A DNA stretch of 13,772 nucleotides from Pseudomonadota bacterium (lineage in GTDB: Bacteria; Pseudomonadota; Alphaproteobacteria; Rhizobiales; Devosiaceae). A program made the translations under genes and the position numbers. Where the stretch lies: assembly GCA_023431205.1 (NCBI GenBank), contig JAEYXQ010000065.1:1-13772 (forward strand), written 5' to 3'. Below, piece after piece: positions 7,831 to 13,772 of the stretch (its first letter is position 1; every line of letters begins with the position of its first letter). Under the pieces are notes generated by a model. That model was not told where the DNA came from. It did not search any database and was given only the letters and a program-made list of their open reading frames with translations.

Positions 7831-8946
7831 TCAGTTGCGGCTGGTATCCCCTGCTTCCGACGCCTCGGCCTGCTCCAGGGCTTGGCGTGCGGTCTCCGCT
7901 TCGGCTTCTGCCTGAGCCGCAGCTTCCGCCTCGATCTCGCGGTAACGGGCCACGTTCTGCTGGTGCTCGCGGTAGGTCTCGGCGAAGACGTGCCCCTCCC
8001 TCGGGGTCGCGCCCTTGGCGACGAAGTAGAGATAGTTGTGGTCGTCGGGATTTGCGACCGCCTGCAGCGCCTCGATGCCCGGATTGGCGATGGGCGTCGG
8101 AGGCAAGCCGTCGATCTGGTAGGTGTTGTAGGGCGTCCGCTGCTCGATCTCCGAGCGGCGCAGACCGCGGTCGAGCGTCTGCTGGCCGCGAGTGATGCCG
8201 TAGATGATGGTTGGGTCGGACTGGAGCCGCATGCTCTGGCGCAGGCGGTTCACGAACACTGCAGCCACCTGCGGGCGCTCGCTGGCGACACCGGTTTCAC
8301 GCTCGACTATGGAAGCCAGGATCAGCAGTTCCTCGGGAGACTCGAGCGGCAGGTCCGGCTGCCGGCTTTCCCAGACTTCGGCAAGCGCCTCCGTCATGGC
8401 GGCCTGCATCCGGTCGAGCACCGACTGGCGGGTATCGCCCGGGACATAGTCGTAGCTGCCGGGCAGGATGGATCCTTCCGCCGGCAGGTTCGGGATTTCG
8501 CCGGTGAGGTCGCCGACGTCGCCCAGGCGCTGGATCACCTGCCACGAGGTCCAACCCTCAGGAACCACCACGGCATAGCGGAGCGGATTGCCGGTGGTGA
8601 GTTCGTTCAGGATCTCGGACATGCTGGCGCCGGCAGGGATGCGGAAATCACCTGCCTTGATGGCGGTGTTGTTCTCGACCCGCCGGGCTACCTGCGTGAA
8701 GATGAAGGCGTTGCTGATCAGGCCCTGCTCTTCCAGCCGCTGGGCAGCAGTGGTCAGAGAATTGCCCGACTCGACGCGGAACACGGTCTCCTCGCGGAGT
8801 GGACCATCTCCATAGAACTGGGCGGCACCGTAGAGCAGGACGCCCCCGACCGCGATCAGTCCGATAACGAACAGGGTCAGAATGCCATTGAGCACGTCGA
8901 TAAAGCCGCCGGAGCGGCGCCGCCGCCTGACCTTCCGATCACCCAT
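7831..8946 (-). CDS. mltG: Endolytic transglycosylase MltG (YceG)
   Basis: MltG is an inner-membrane lytic transglycosylase that cuts nascent peptidoglycan strands and is thought to set their length. The frame is open up to a GTG at 9000, but the ATG at 8946 is preferred: it starts just before the basic stretch DRKVRRRRR and gives 371 residues; the start is not certain. One membrane helix lies at about 18-41 after the basic N-terminus (cytoplasm in, domain out). The YceG domain follows, with PEGWTSWQVI near 129 and the signature ASIVERETGVASER near 211, whose first Glu (about 215) is the predicted catalytic residue. NRLRQSMRLQSDPTIIYG and IDGLPPTPIANPG then follow. After about residue 335 comes an Ala/Glu-rich tail that looks like a helix or coiled coil. 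It is separated from fabF by a strong terminator. Confidence 0.93.
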   Translation of the reverse strand: MGDRKVRRRRRSGGFIDVLNGILTLFVIGLIAVGGVLLYGAAQFYGDGPLREETVFRVESGNSLTTAAQRLEEQGLISNAFIFTQVARRVENNTAIKAGDFRIPAGASMSEILNELTTGNPLRYAVVVPEGWTSWQVIQRLGDVGDLTGEIPNLPAEGSILPGSYDYVPGDTRQSVLDRMQAAMTEALAEVWESRQPDLPLESPEELLILASIVERETGVASERPQVAAVFVNRLRQSMRLQSDPTIIYGITRGQQTLDRGLRRSEIEQRTPYNTYQIDGLPPTPIANPGIEALQAVANPDDHNYLYFVAKGATPREGHVFAETYREHQQNVARYREIEAEAAAQAEAEAETARQALEQAEASEAGDTSRN

Positions 8947-9050
8947 GTGTGCCTGACCCTCGTCTGCCCGTTTGCACCGATGTGCCCGGGCCATTGTCAC
9001 CGATTTGCGTCAGCCTCGTGGCCGCGGCGCATTGTTGGCAACGGCTTGGC

Positions 9051-9097
9051 ACAAAAACAAGGGGCACACCGTGCCGACGCGCGGTGTGCCCCTTGTT
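9051..9097 (-). terminator. Strong intrinsic terminator downstream of fabF
   Basis: A perfect 16-bp inverted repeat has arms at 9056-9071 and 9082-9097 with a 10-base loop. Read on the minus strand the stem ends in CCCCTTGTT and runs into TTTGT, giving a uridine-rich tail, so it is oriented to stop transcription leaving fabF, 13 bases beyond its stop codon. The plus strand has no such tail. It separates the fab block from mltG-gmk. Confidence 0.85.
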
Positions 9098-9110
9098 GAT
9101 CGTGGAAAAG

Positions 9111-10379
9111 TCAGGCGACGCGGCGCATGACAAGGCTGGCGTTGGTGCCGCCGAAGCCGAAACTGTTGGACAGCGCCACGTTGATCTCCTTCTTCAGCGG
9201 CTGCTTGGGAACGAGATTGATCGGCGTCTCGACGGAGGGATTGTCGAGATTGATCGTGGGCGGAGCGATGTTGTCGCGGATGGCGAGGAGCGAGAAGATC
9301 GCCTCGACCGCACCGGCCGCACCCAGCAGGTGGCCGATGGCGGACTTGGTCGAGCTCATCGCCACATTGGGAGCAGCGTCGCCCAGCATGCGGGTGACGG
9401 CGCCCAGCTCGATCTCGTCCCCGAGCGGGGTCGAGGTGCCATGGGCGTTGATGTAGTCGATGTCCGACGGCGTAATGCCGGCACGCTTGATGGCGGCGTT
9501 CATGCAGCGGAAGCCGCCATCACCATCCTCTGCCGGAGCGGTGATGTGGTAGGCATCGCCCGACAGGCCGTAGCCGATGATCTCGCCGTATATCTTGGCG
9601 CCGCGCGCCTTGGCCCGCTCGTAATCCTCGAGCACGACAACGCCGGCGCCCTCGCCCATGACAAAGCCGTCGCGATCCTTGTCATAGGGGCGCGAAGCAG
9701 CGGTGGGGTTGTCGTTGAAGTTGGTCGAGAGGGCGCGGCAAGCGGCGAAGCCTGCCAGCGAGAGGCGGTTGACACAGCTCTCGGTGCCACCGGCCACCAT
9801 CACATCGGCATCGCCAAAAGCGATAAGACGCGCAGCGTCGCCGATAGCGTGGGCGCCAGTCGAGCAGGCGGTGACCACGGAGTGGTTCGGGCCCTTGAGA
9901 CCGAAGCGGATGGACACGTGCCCGCCCGCCAGGTTGATCAGCCGGCCCGGGATAAAGAACGGGCTGATGCGGCGCGGACCCTTCTCGTGCAGGGTGATGG
10001 AGGCATCATAGATGCCGCCAATCCCGCCGATGCCGGAGCCGATCAGGACGCCGGAGCGCTCCTGTTCTTCCTGCGTCTTCGGCTCGACCCCTGCGTCTTC
10101 GATGGCCTGCGTTGCCGCAGCCATGGCGTAGACGATGAAGGGATCGACCTTGCGCTGCTCCTTGGGCTCCATCCACTCGTCGGGGTTGTACATGCCATCG
10201 GCATAAGCCCCGAGAGGAATGCGCTGAGCGATCTGGCAGGCGATATCGTCGACCTGGAAATCGTCGATGCGTTTCGCGCCGCTCTTGCCGGCCAAAATGT
10301 TGGCCCAGGTGGTTTCAACCCCGCAACCGAGGGGCGTGACGAGGCCCATCCCGGTGACGACGACGCGACGCAGTTCCAT
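9111..10379 (-). CDS. fabF: Beta-ketoacyl-ACP synthase II (FabF)
   Basis: FabF condenses malonyl-ACP with acyl-ACP in each elongation round of type II fatty acid synthesis and, in relatives, governs unsaturated chain lengthening with temperature. The 422-residue thiolase-fold protein has the complete Cys-His-His triad: C172 in TACSTGAHAIG, H313 in NAHGTSTPLGD and H350 in KSAIGHLLGAAGA. The start MELRRVVVTGMGLVTPLG and the C-terminal NSFGFGGTNA are also family hallmarks. H313 and H350 suit a KAS I/II enzyme and distinguish it from chain-length factors that lack the cysteine. It lies 21 bp downstream of acpP with a GAGG about 10 bases before the ATG, so the two are co-transcribed. A strong terminator follows. 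Confidence 0.96.
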   Translation of the reverse strand: MELRRVVVTGMGLVTPLGCGVETTWANILAGKSGAKRIDDFQVDDIACQIAQRIPLGAYADGMYNPDEWMEPKEQRKVDPFIVYAMAAATQAIEDAGVEPKTQEEQERSGVLIGSGIGGIGGIYDASITLHEKGPRRISPFFIPGRLINLAGGHVSIRFGLKGPNHSVVTACSTGAHAIGDAARLIAFGDADVMVAGGTESCVNRLSLAGFAACRALSTNFNDNPTAASRPYDKDRDGFVMGEGAGVVVLEDYERAKARGAKIYGEIIGYGLSGDAYHITAPAEDGDGGFRCMNAAIKRAGITPSDIDYINAHGTSTPLGDEIELGAVTRMLGDAAPNVAMSSTKSAIGHLLGAAGAVEAIFSLLAIRDNIAPPTINLDNPSVETPINLVPKQPLKKEINVALSNSFGFGGTNASLVMRRVA

Positions 10380-10400
10380 GGTCGACTGCCTCTGCCGGCC

Positions 10401-10637
10401 TTAGCCGACGGCCTTGGTGAGGAAATTCACCGCGTCGCCGAAGGTCTGGATCGACTCGGCAGCGTCGTCCGGGATCTCGACCGAAAATTCTTCTTCGAAC
10501 GCCATGACGAGTTCCACCTGATCCAGGGAGTCAGCGCCCAGATCGTCGATGAAGCTGGCCTTCTCGGTGACCTTCTCCGCATCGACATTGAGGTGTTCCA
10601 CAACGATCTTGCGGACCCGATCAGCGATATCGCTCAT
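10401..10637 (-). CDS. acpP: Acyl carrier protein
   Basis: This small acidic protein carries growing acyl chains on a 4'-phosphopantetheine arm in fatty acid and lipid A precursor synthesis. The 78-residue product has the attachment site Ser37 in GADSLDQVELV (34-44), followed by the acidic recognition helix ending MAFEEEF. It is very acidic overall, with short loops typical of AcpP and not of secondary-metabolite carrier domains. The ATG is preceded by AAGGGAAG. It lies 21 bp upstream of fabF. A 189-bp gap separates it from fabG and holds a candidate promoter, which fits the usual need for far more ACP than enzymes. Confidence 0.97.
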   Translation of the reverse strand: MSDIADRVRKIVVEHLNVDAEKVTEKASFIDDLGADSLDQVELVMAFEEEFSVEIPDDAAESIQTFGDAVNFLTKAVG

Positions 10638-10673
10638 AGTTGACTTCCCTTTTCCGAAAGCAGGTTTCGTTCG

Positions 10674-10702
10674 CTTCTATTGGCGCGTTGCCAAATCTTC
10701 AA
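10674..10702 (-). promoter_or_regulatory. Candidate acpP promoter
   Basis: On the minus strand TTGAAG (complement of 10697-10702) is followed after 17 bases by TAGAAG (complement of 10674-10679), which would start transcription about 30 bases before acpP. Each box matches the sigma-70 consensus at four positions. The 189-bp gap in an otherwise tight fab cluster supports a promoter here. Confidence 0.4.
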
Positions 10703-10714
10703 GCTTGGTGTTGG

Positions 10715-10730
10715 GCCCGCGGTAGCGGGC
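10715..10730 (-). other. Hairpin in the fabG-acpP gap
   Basis: GCCCGC-GGTA-GCGGGC forms a perfect 6-bp stem with a 4-base loop, just upstream of the candidate acpP -35 box and about 97 bases after the fabG stop. A second 6-bp stem (10805-10810 with 10822-10827) lies at the fabG stop. Neither has a U-run on the minus strand. They could separate fabDG from acpP-fabF transcription or mark an RNA-processing site; the role is unknown. Confidence 0.28.
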
Positions 10731-10826
10731 ATGTAGGTGACGGCCTCGCCTCCGGCAAGACTACCGACGGGCGGACCTAGCACGAGGAAAACGCCCGCGC
10801 CAACGGCTGGTTGCTCTTTTCCCAGC

Positions 10827-11564
10827 CTAGATCATGGCCATTCCGCCATTGATGTTGAGGGTATGGCCGGTGATGTAGCCCGCAGCGTCGCTGGCGAGAA
10901 ACACCGCAGCGGCCGCAATTTCACCGGCGGTTCCGAGGCGGCCGGCGGGAATGGTCGACAGGATCGAGTCGCGCTGCTTGTCGTTCAGCTCGTCGGTCAT
11001 GGCCGAGGCGATAAAGCCCGGCGCAATGGAATTGACGGTGATGTTGCGGCTGGCGACCTCGTGAGCCAGGGCCTTGTTCATGCCGATGAGGCCGGCCTTG
11101 GAGGCGGCGTAGTTGCCCTGCCCCGGATTGCCCATGACGCCGACCACCGAGGAGATGCCGATGATCCGGCCCCAACGCTGCTTCATCATTCCACGCAGCA
11201 CCGAGCGGTTGAGGTGGAAGGCGGCGGTCAGATTGACGGCGATGACCTCGTCCCACTCCTCGTCCTTCATGCGCATGAACAGGTTGTCCCGGGTCATGCC
11301 GGCATTGTTGACGAGAATATCGAGCCCACCCATGGCCTGCTCGGCGGAGGGGACCAGCTTGTCGACTTCATCGAGCCTGGAGAGGTTCGCCGGCAGGATC
11401 GGGCAGTCCCTGCCGATTTCCCGGGCGGTGTCTTCCAGTGCGCCAACGCGGGTCCCGGAGAGGGCAACAGTGGCGCCGGCTGCAGCCAGCGCCTTGGCGA
11501 TCTCGCGGCCGATGCCGCCACTGGCGCCGGTGACGAGTGCGCGCTTGCCAGTCAGATCAAACAT
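10827..11564 (-). CDS. fabG: 3-oxoacyl-ACP reductase FabG
   Basis: FabG reduces 3-oxoacyl-ACP to (R)-3-hydroxyacyl-ACP with NADPH, the first reduction of each fatty acid cycle. The 245-residue short-chain dehydrogenase has the cofactor loop TGASGGIG (12-19), NNAG (86-89) and the catalytic set N111, S139, Y152 and K156 (YAASK at 152-156). It ends in the GHTLNINGGMAM tail typical of FabG, which together with its place between fabD and acpP sets it apart from other dehydrogenases of the family. The ATG has CGGAGAAG at good spacing. fabD lies 47 bp upstream on the same strand. Confidence 0.96.
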   Translation of the reverse strand: MFDLTGKRALVTGASGGIGREIAKALAAAGATVALSGTRVGALEDTAREIGRDCPILPANLSRLDEVDKLVPSAEQAMGGLDILVNNAGMTRDNLFMRMKDEEWDEVIAVNLTAAFHLNRSVLRGMMKQRWGRIIGISSVVGVMGNPGQGNYAASKAGLIGMNKALAHEVASRNITVNSIAPGFIASAMTDELNDKQRDSILSTIPAGRLGTAGEIAAAAVFLASDAAGYITGHTLNINGGMAMI

Positions 11565-11611
11565 TTGGCTTCTCCGGTTGCGGTCGCGGCCGAGGGAATT
11601 GAGATTTTGTT

Positions 11612-12553
11612 TCAGGCGCCGGCGAAGGCGTCGATGTCGGCCGGGGTGCCGACGGCGGTCGCGGTGACGTCGCCGTTGATGCGTTTTGCGAGTCCGGTCA
11701 GGACCTTGCCCGAGCCGAGTTCAACCAGATTGGTGACGCCACCCTGGCCAGTCAGCCATGTCATGCTCTCGGTCCAGCGGACCACGCCGGTCACCTGTTC
11801 AACGAGGCGGCGGCGAATCTCTTCGGGGTCGGTGATCGGGGCCGCAAGGACGTTGCTGACCACCGGCACGACGGGCGCCTGCATGGCAACCTCGGACAGG
11901 GCTGCCTGCATGGCCTCGGCGGCGGGCTGCATCAGCGAGCAGTGGAAGGGGGCGCTGACGGGCAGCAGCAAGGCGCGCTTGGCGCCCTTGCCCTTGGCGA
12001 TCTCGACGGCGCGCTCTACAGCGGCGGTGGTTCCGGAGATGACGACCTGGCCGGGAGCGTTGTCGTTGGCGACTTCGCACACCTCGGAGCCCACCGCTTC
12101 GGCAGCAACGGCGCGGGCGGTGTCGAGATCGAGCCCCAGGAGCGCAGCCATCGCGCCGTGACCAACGGGAACCGCCTTCTGCATCGCCTGCCCCCGGGTG
12201 CGCAGGAGGCGGGCGGTGTCAGCCAACCCAAAGGTGCCGGCAGCACAGAGCGCGGAGTATTCGCCAAGCGAGTGGCCGGCGACGTAAGCGGCGCGGTCAG
12301 CAAGGTTCACGCCGCGGCCGGCGAGAACGCGCACCACGGCGACGCTGACGGCCATCAGCGCAGGCTGGGCATTCTCGGTGAGACGAAGGACGTCCTCCGG
12401 TCCCTCGAACATGACAGCGGAGAGCTTTTGGGCGAGGGCCTCATCCACCTCGTCAAACACGGCGCGCGCCTCGGGGAAAGCCTCGGCGAGGTCCTTGCCC
12501 ATACCGACGGCCTGGCTGCCCTGGCCGGGGAAGGTGAATGCTGTCTTGGTCAT
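11612..12553 (-). CDS. fabD: Malonyl-CoA:ACP transacylase FabD
   Basis: FabD moves malonyl from coenzyme A to ACP, supplying the extender unit for fatty acid synthesis. The frame is open to a GTG at 12583, but the ATG at 12553 is chosen because AGAGGGG lies six bases upstream and the protein then begins MTKTAFTFPGQGSQ, as is standard. The resulting 313 residues carry the oxyanion-loop GQGSQ (10-14), the nucleophile S95 in GHSLGE (93-98), R120 in RTRGQAM and the catalytic H204 in SAPFH. ELGSGKVLTGL near the end is also typical. It heads the minus-strand fab block and is divergent from rpsF. Confidence 0.96.
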   Translation of the reverse strand: MTKTAFTFPGQGSQAVGMGKDLAEAFPEARAVFDEVDEALAQKLSAVMFEGPEDVLRLTENAQPALMAVSVAVVRVLAGRGVNLADRAAYVAGHSLGEYSALCAAGTFGLADTARLLRTRGQAMQKAVPVGHGAMAALLGLDLDTARAVAAEAVGSEVCEVANDNAPGQVVISGTTAAVERAVEIAKGKGAKRALLLPVSAPFHCSLMQPAAEAMQAALSEVAMQAPVVPVVSNVLAAPITDPEEIRRRLVEQVTGVVRWTESMTWLTGQGGVTNLVELGSGKVLTGLAKRINGDVTATAVGTPADIDAFAGA

Positions 12554-12614
12554 GGATGCCCCTCTGCGTGGGTTTGGGAACACAATCGCCTCAACGGCTG
12601 TGCAGCTGCCGGGC

Positions 12615-12642
12615 TTTGGAGGGAAGCGGTGGCCGAGTCAAG
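12615..12642 (-). promoter_or_regulatory. Possible fabD promoter
   Basis: On the minus strand a perfect alphaproteobacterial -35 box CTTGAC (complement of 12637-12642) is followed after 16 bases by TCCAAA (complement of 12615-12620), a poor -10. It lies about 60 bases before the fabD ATG, a sensible place for the fab operon promoter. Confidence 0.33.
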
Positions 12643-12669
12643 GCGCCGGGCCGGATTCGCCCAGTTTTG

Positions 12670-12698
12670 CCTTGTCAGAAGAGGCCGTTTCCCCTATA
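12670..12698 (+). promoter_or_regulatory. Promoter of the rpsF-rpsR-rplI operon
   Basis: CTTGTC at 12670-12675, 17 bases, then CTATAG at 12693-12698 is a near match to the alphaproteobacterial housekeeping consensus (CTTGAC-N17-CTATAT). Transcription would start near 12705, giving a leader of about 177 bases before rpsF. It lies back to back with the candidate fabD promoter, about 27 bases apart. The whole 328-bp region between fabD and rpsF (12554-12881) holds no credible gene; it holds these promoters and the leader element. Confidence 0.55.
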
Positions 12699-12733
12699 GC
12701 CGCCGCAGCAATTCGTTTGGCCGGGGGCTGAAC

Positions 12734-12782
12734 GGAGGGTTCGGTGTTTTCACCGGACAGGACTGTGAGTGGTCCGGCCTCC
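12734..12782 (+). promoter_or_regulatory. Foldable rpsF leader element, candidate S6:S18 autoregulatory site
   Basis: Three complementary pairs lie together: an outer GGAGG/CCTCC (12734-12738 with 12778-12782), an inner CCGGAC/GTCCGG (12753-12758 with 12772-12777), and a competing hairpin CGGTG-TTTT-CACCG (12742-12755) that shares the CCG at 12753-12755 with the inner stem. S6:S18 complexes are known to bind a CCG-containing structured leader upstream of rpsF in several bacterial groups, mimicking their 16S site. Position and the CCG fit, but I cannot test the match to the covariance model, so identity is inferred. Confidence 0.4.
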
Positions 12783-12881
12783 CGTGTTCCCGCTCTTTGC
12801 AAGACTGCTTTTGACGCCTTTCCCGGCTTCAAAGGGGCTCCGCGCCAGCGATTGCGTCGTGAAACCAAGGAAGGCGCATCA

Positions 12882-13274
12882 ATGGCCCTTTACGAACACA
12901 TCTTCCTGGCGCGCCAGGACGTGTCCCAGCAGCAGGTCGAAGACCTGACTGCCCAGCTGACCGAAATCCTCGCCCAGGGCGGCGGCAAGGTCACCAAGAC
13001 CGAATACTGGGGGCTCAAGAGCCTCTCGTACCGCATCCGCAAGAACCGCAAGGCGCACTATTCGCTGCTCAACCTCGACGCCCCGGCCCCGGCCGTCGCC
13101 GAGATGGAGCGCCAGATGCGCATCAATGAAGACATCCTGCGCTTCATGACCGTGCGCGTGGACGAGTTGGAAGAAGGCCCGTCGGCGATGATGCAGAAGC
13201 GCGATCGCGACGACCGCGATGGCCGCCCGGATCGTGGTGGCTTCGGCGACCGTCGTCCGCCCCGTCGCGCCTAA
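12882..13274 (+). CDS. rpsF: 30S ribosomal protein bS6
   Basis: bS6 binds the central domain of 16S rRNA as a dimer with bS18, encoded just downstream. The frame is open from 12744, but the ATG at 12882 is chosen: AAGGAAGG lies about 8 bases upstream and the protein then begins MALYEHIFLARQDVS, the normal bS6 start. The 130-residue product has the ferredoxin-like bS6 core (about 1-95) with EYWGLKSLSYRI and KAHYSLLNLDA. A charged Arg/Asp-rich tail after about residue 105 resembles the disordered C-terminal extension that is variable in bS6; in E. coli it is modified by glutamate addition, but no glutamate-rich end is seen here. rpsR follows after 17 bp. Confidence 0.96.
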   Translation: MALYEHIFLARQDVSQQQVEDLTAQLTEILAQGGGKVTKTEYWGLKSLSYRIRKNRKAHYSLLNLDAPAPAVAEMERQMRINEDILRFMTVRVDELEEGPSAMMQKRDRDDRDGRPDRGGFGDRRPPRRA

Positions 13275-13291
13275 CACAAGGATATTGAACC

Positions 13292-13546
13292 ATGGCCATT
13301 CGTGACCTGACCACCTCGCAGGCGCGCCGCCCGTTCCAGCGCCGCCGCAAGACCTGCCCGTTCTCCGGCGAGAACGCGCCGAAGATCGACTACAAGGACG
13401 TGCGCCTGCTGTCGCGTTACGTTTCCGAGCGCGGCAAGATCGTGCCGAGCCGCATCACCGCGGTGTCGGCCAAGAAGCAGCGCGAACTCGCCCAGGCGAT
13501 CAAGCGCGCCCGTTTCATCGGCCTGATGCCGTTCGCCGTTCAGTAA
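13292..13546 (+). CDS. rpsR: 30S ribosomal protein bS18
   Basis: bS18 pairs with bS6 in the platform of the small subunit. The 84-residue product is basic and carries the family core KTCPFSG, IDYKDVRLLSRYVSERGKI, PSRITAVSAKKQRELAQAI and KRARFIGLMPF. It has a single cysteine, so it is a zinc-free form, as is usual for proteobacteria. AAGGA lies about 9 bases before the ATG. A 99-bp gap follows before rplI, longer than the 17 bp before rpsR. Confidence 0.97.
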   Translation: MAIRDLTTSQARRPFQRRRKTCPFSGENAPKIDYKDVRLLSRYVSERGKIVPSRITAVSAKKQRELAQAIKRARFIGLMPFAVQ

Positions 13547-13603
13547 GCTGAACGAAGCTGAACAGCTTTTGAACGTTGGGGTCGCGGAATGGTCTGCGAC
13601 TCC
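13545..13603 (+). other. Two hairpins between rpsR and rplI
   Basis: The first stem, AAGCTG (13545-13550) with CAGCTT (13563-13568), overlaps the rpsR stop and ends in TTTT, resembling a weak terminator or attenuator. The second, GGGGTCGC (13578-13585) with GCGACTCC (13596-13603), is 8 bp with one G-U pair and a 10-base loop and has no U-run. They may tune rplI relative to rpsF-rpsR, or be processing sites. Function is inferred. Confidence 0.33.
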
Positions 13604-13645
13604 TAACCGTCCGAACAGGGCGGGACAGCCAAAAGGAACACCCCC

Positions 13646-13772
13646 ATGAAAGTCATTCTGCTCGAGCGCATCGGCCGCACCGGTACGATCGGCGACGAAG
13701 TCACCGTCAAGGACGGCTTCGCCCGCAACTACCTGCTGCCGCAGGGCAAGGCGCTGCGCGCCAACGAAGCCA
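13646..13772 (+). CDS. rplI: 50S ribosomal protein bL9 (5' end, partial)
   Basis: bL9 binds 23S rRNA near the base of the L1 stalk through its N-terminal domain and helps keep the reading frame. Only the first 42 codons are in the window; the gene runs off the right edge. The visible part starts MKVILLERIGRTGTIGDEVTVKDG and continues FARNYLLPQGKA, the bL9 N-domain signature (V-K-x-G-F-A-R-N-Y-L-x-P). AAAAGGA lies about 9 bases before the ATG. It is the third gene of the ribosomal block after rpsF and rpsR. Confidence 0.96.
   Translation, partial: MKVILLERIGRTGTIGDEVTVKDGFARNYLLPQGKALRANEA

Noticed and set aside
8949..10643. A 564-codon open frame on the plus strand opposite fabF and acpP.
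   Set aside because: It is the complement of two genes with intact catalytic motifs. It begins inside mltG, shows no recognisable domain, and its composition is the kind GC-rich DNA produces antisense to real genes.
10737..12161. A 474-codon open frame on the plus strand opposite fabG and fabD.
   Set aside because: The minus-strand FabG and FabD are certain. The antisense product is low-complexity with no family resemblance and no ribosome-binding site.
12554..12583. Longer FabD from a GTG at 12583.
   Set aside because: The ATG at 12553 has AGAGGGG six bases upstream and gives the standard FabD N-terminus.
12744..12881. Longer bS6 from 12744.
   Set aside because: The extra 46 residues are unlike any bS6 and cover the structured leader; the ATG at 12882 has a strong ribosome-binding site.
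1..13772. Mobile elements, CRISPR arrays, tRNA or rRNA genes, prophage or defence genes.
   Set aside because: No transposase, regularly spaced repeats, tRNA-like cloverleaf or defence-gene motif was seen; nearly every stretch is assigned to a conserved gene.

Overview
The window is a compact, GC-rich chromosomal segment made almost entirely of conserved housekeeping genes. Gene content, protein motifs and order (lptG-lptD-surA-pdxA-rsmA facing a fabD-fabG-acpP-fabF-mltG-gmk block, with rpsF-rpsR-rplI leaving divergently) fit an alphaproteobacterium of the Hyphomicrobiales (Rhizobiales). A Devosia-like lineage is plausible, but that is an inference from memory and no database comparison was made.

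Left block (1-5791, + strand): the 3' end of lptG, then lptD, a SurA-type periplasmic chaperone, pdxA and rsmA. lptG and lptD are one base apart, and pdxA and rsmA overlap by 4 bases, so this looks like one long transcription unit. It joins lipopolysaccharide export (LptG permease, LptD outer-membrane translocon), outer-membrane protein folding (SurA), vitamin B6 synthesis (PdxA) and 16S rRNA dimethylation (RsmA). A perfect 9-bp GC hairpin lies between surA and pdxA.

Middle block (5843-12553, - strand), in transcription order: fabD, fabG, acpP, fabF, a strong intrinsic terminator, mltG, gmk and a YnfM-like MFS exporter. The fab genes supply malonyl-ACP, the acyl carrier, the ketoreductase and the condensing enzyme of type II fatty acid synthesis. 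mltG (peptidoglycan lytic transglycosylase) and gmk (guanylate kinase) follow the terminator and probably depend on other promoters. The MFS gene sits last, convergent with rsmA, and is the only accessory-looking gene. The yicC gene that I recall between mltG and gmk in related genomes is not here.

Right block (12670-13772, + strand): a convincing promoter, a long leader with a foldable element that may be an S6:S18 autoregulatory site, then rpsF, rpsR and the start of rplI. The 328-bp divergent region between fabD and rpsF carries both promoters and this leader, and contains no gene.

I found no undescribed multi-gene system. The points worth following are RNA-level structures (the rpsF leader, intergenic hairpins, the fabF terminator), two protein peculiarities (an LptD with only a CxxC pair, and a minimal SurA) and local synteny changes.
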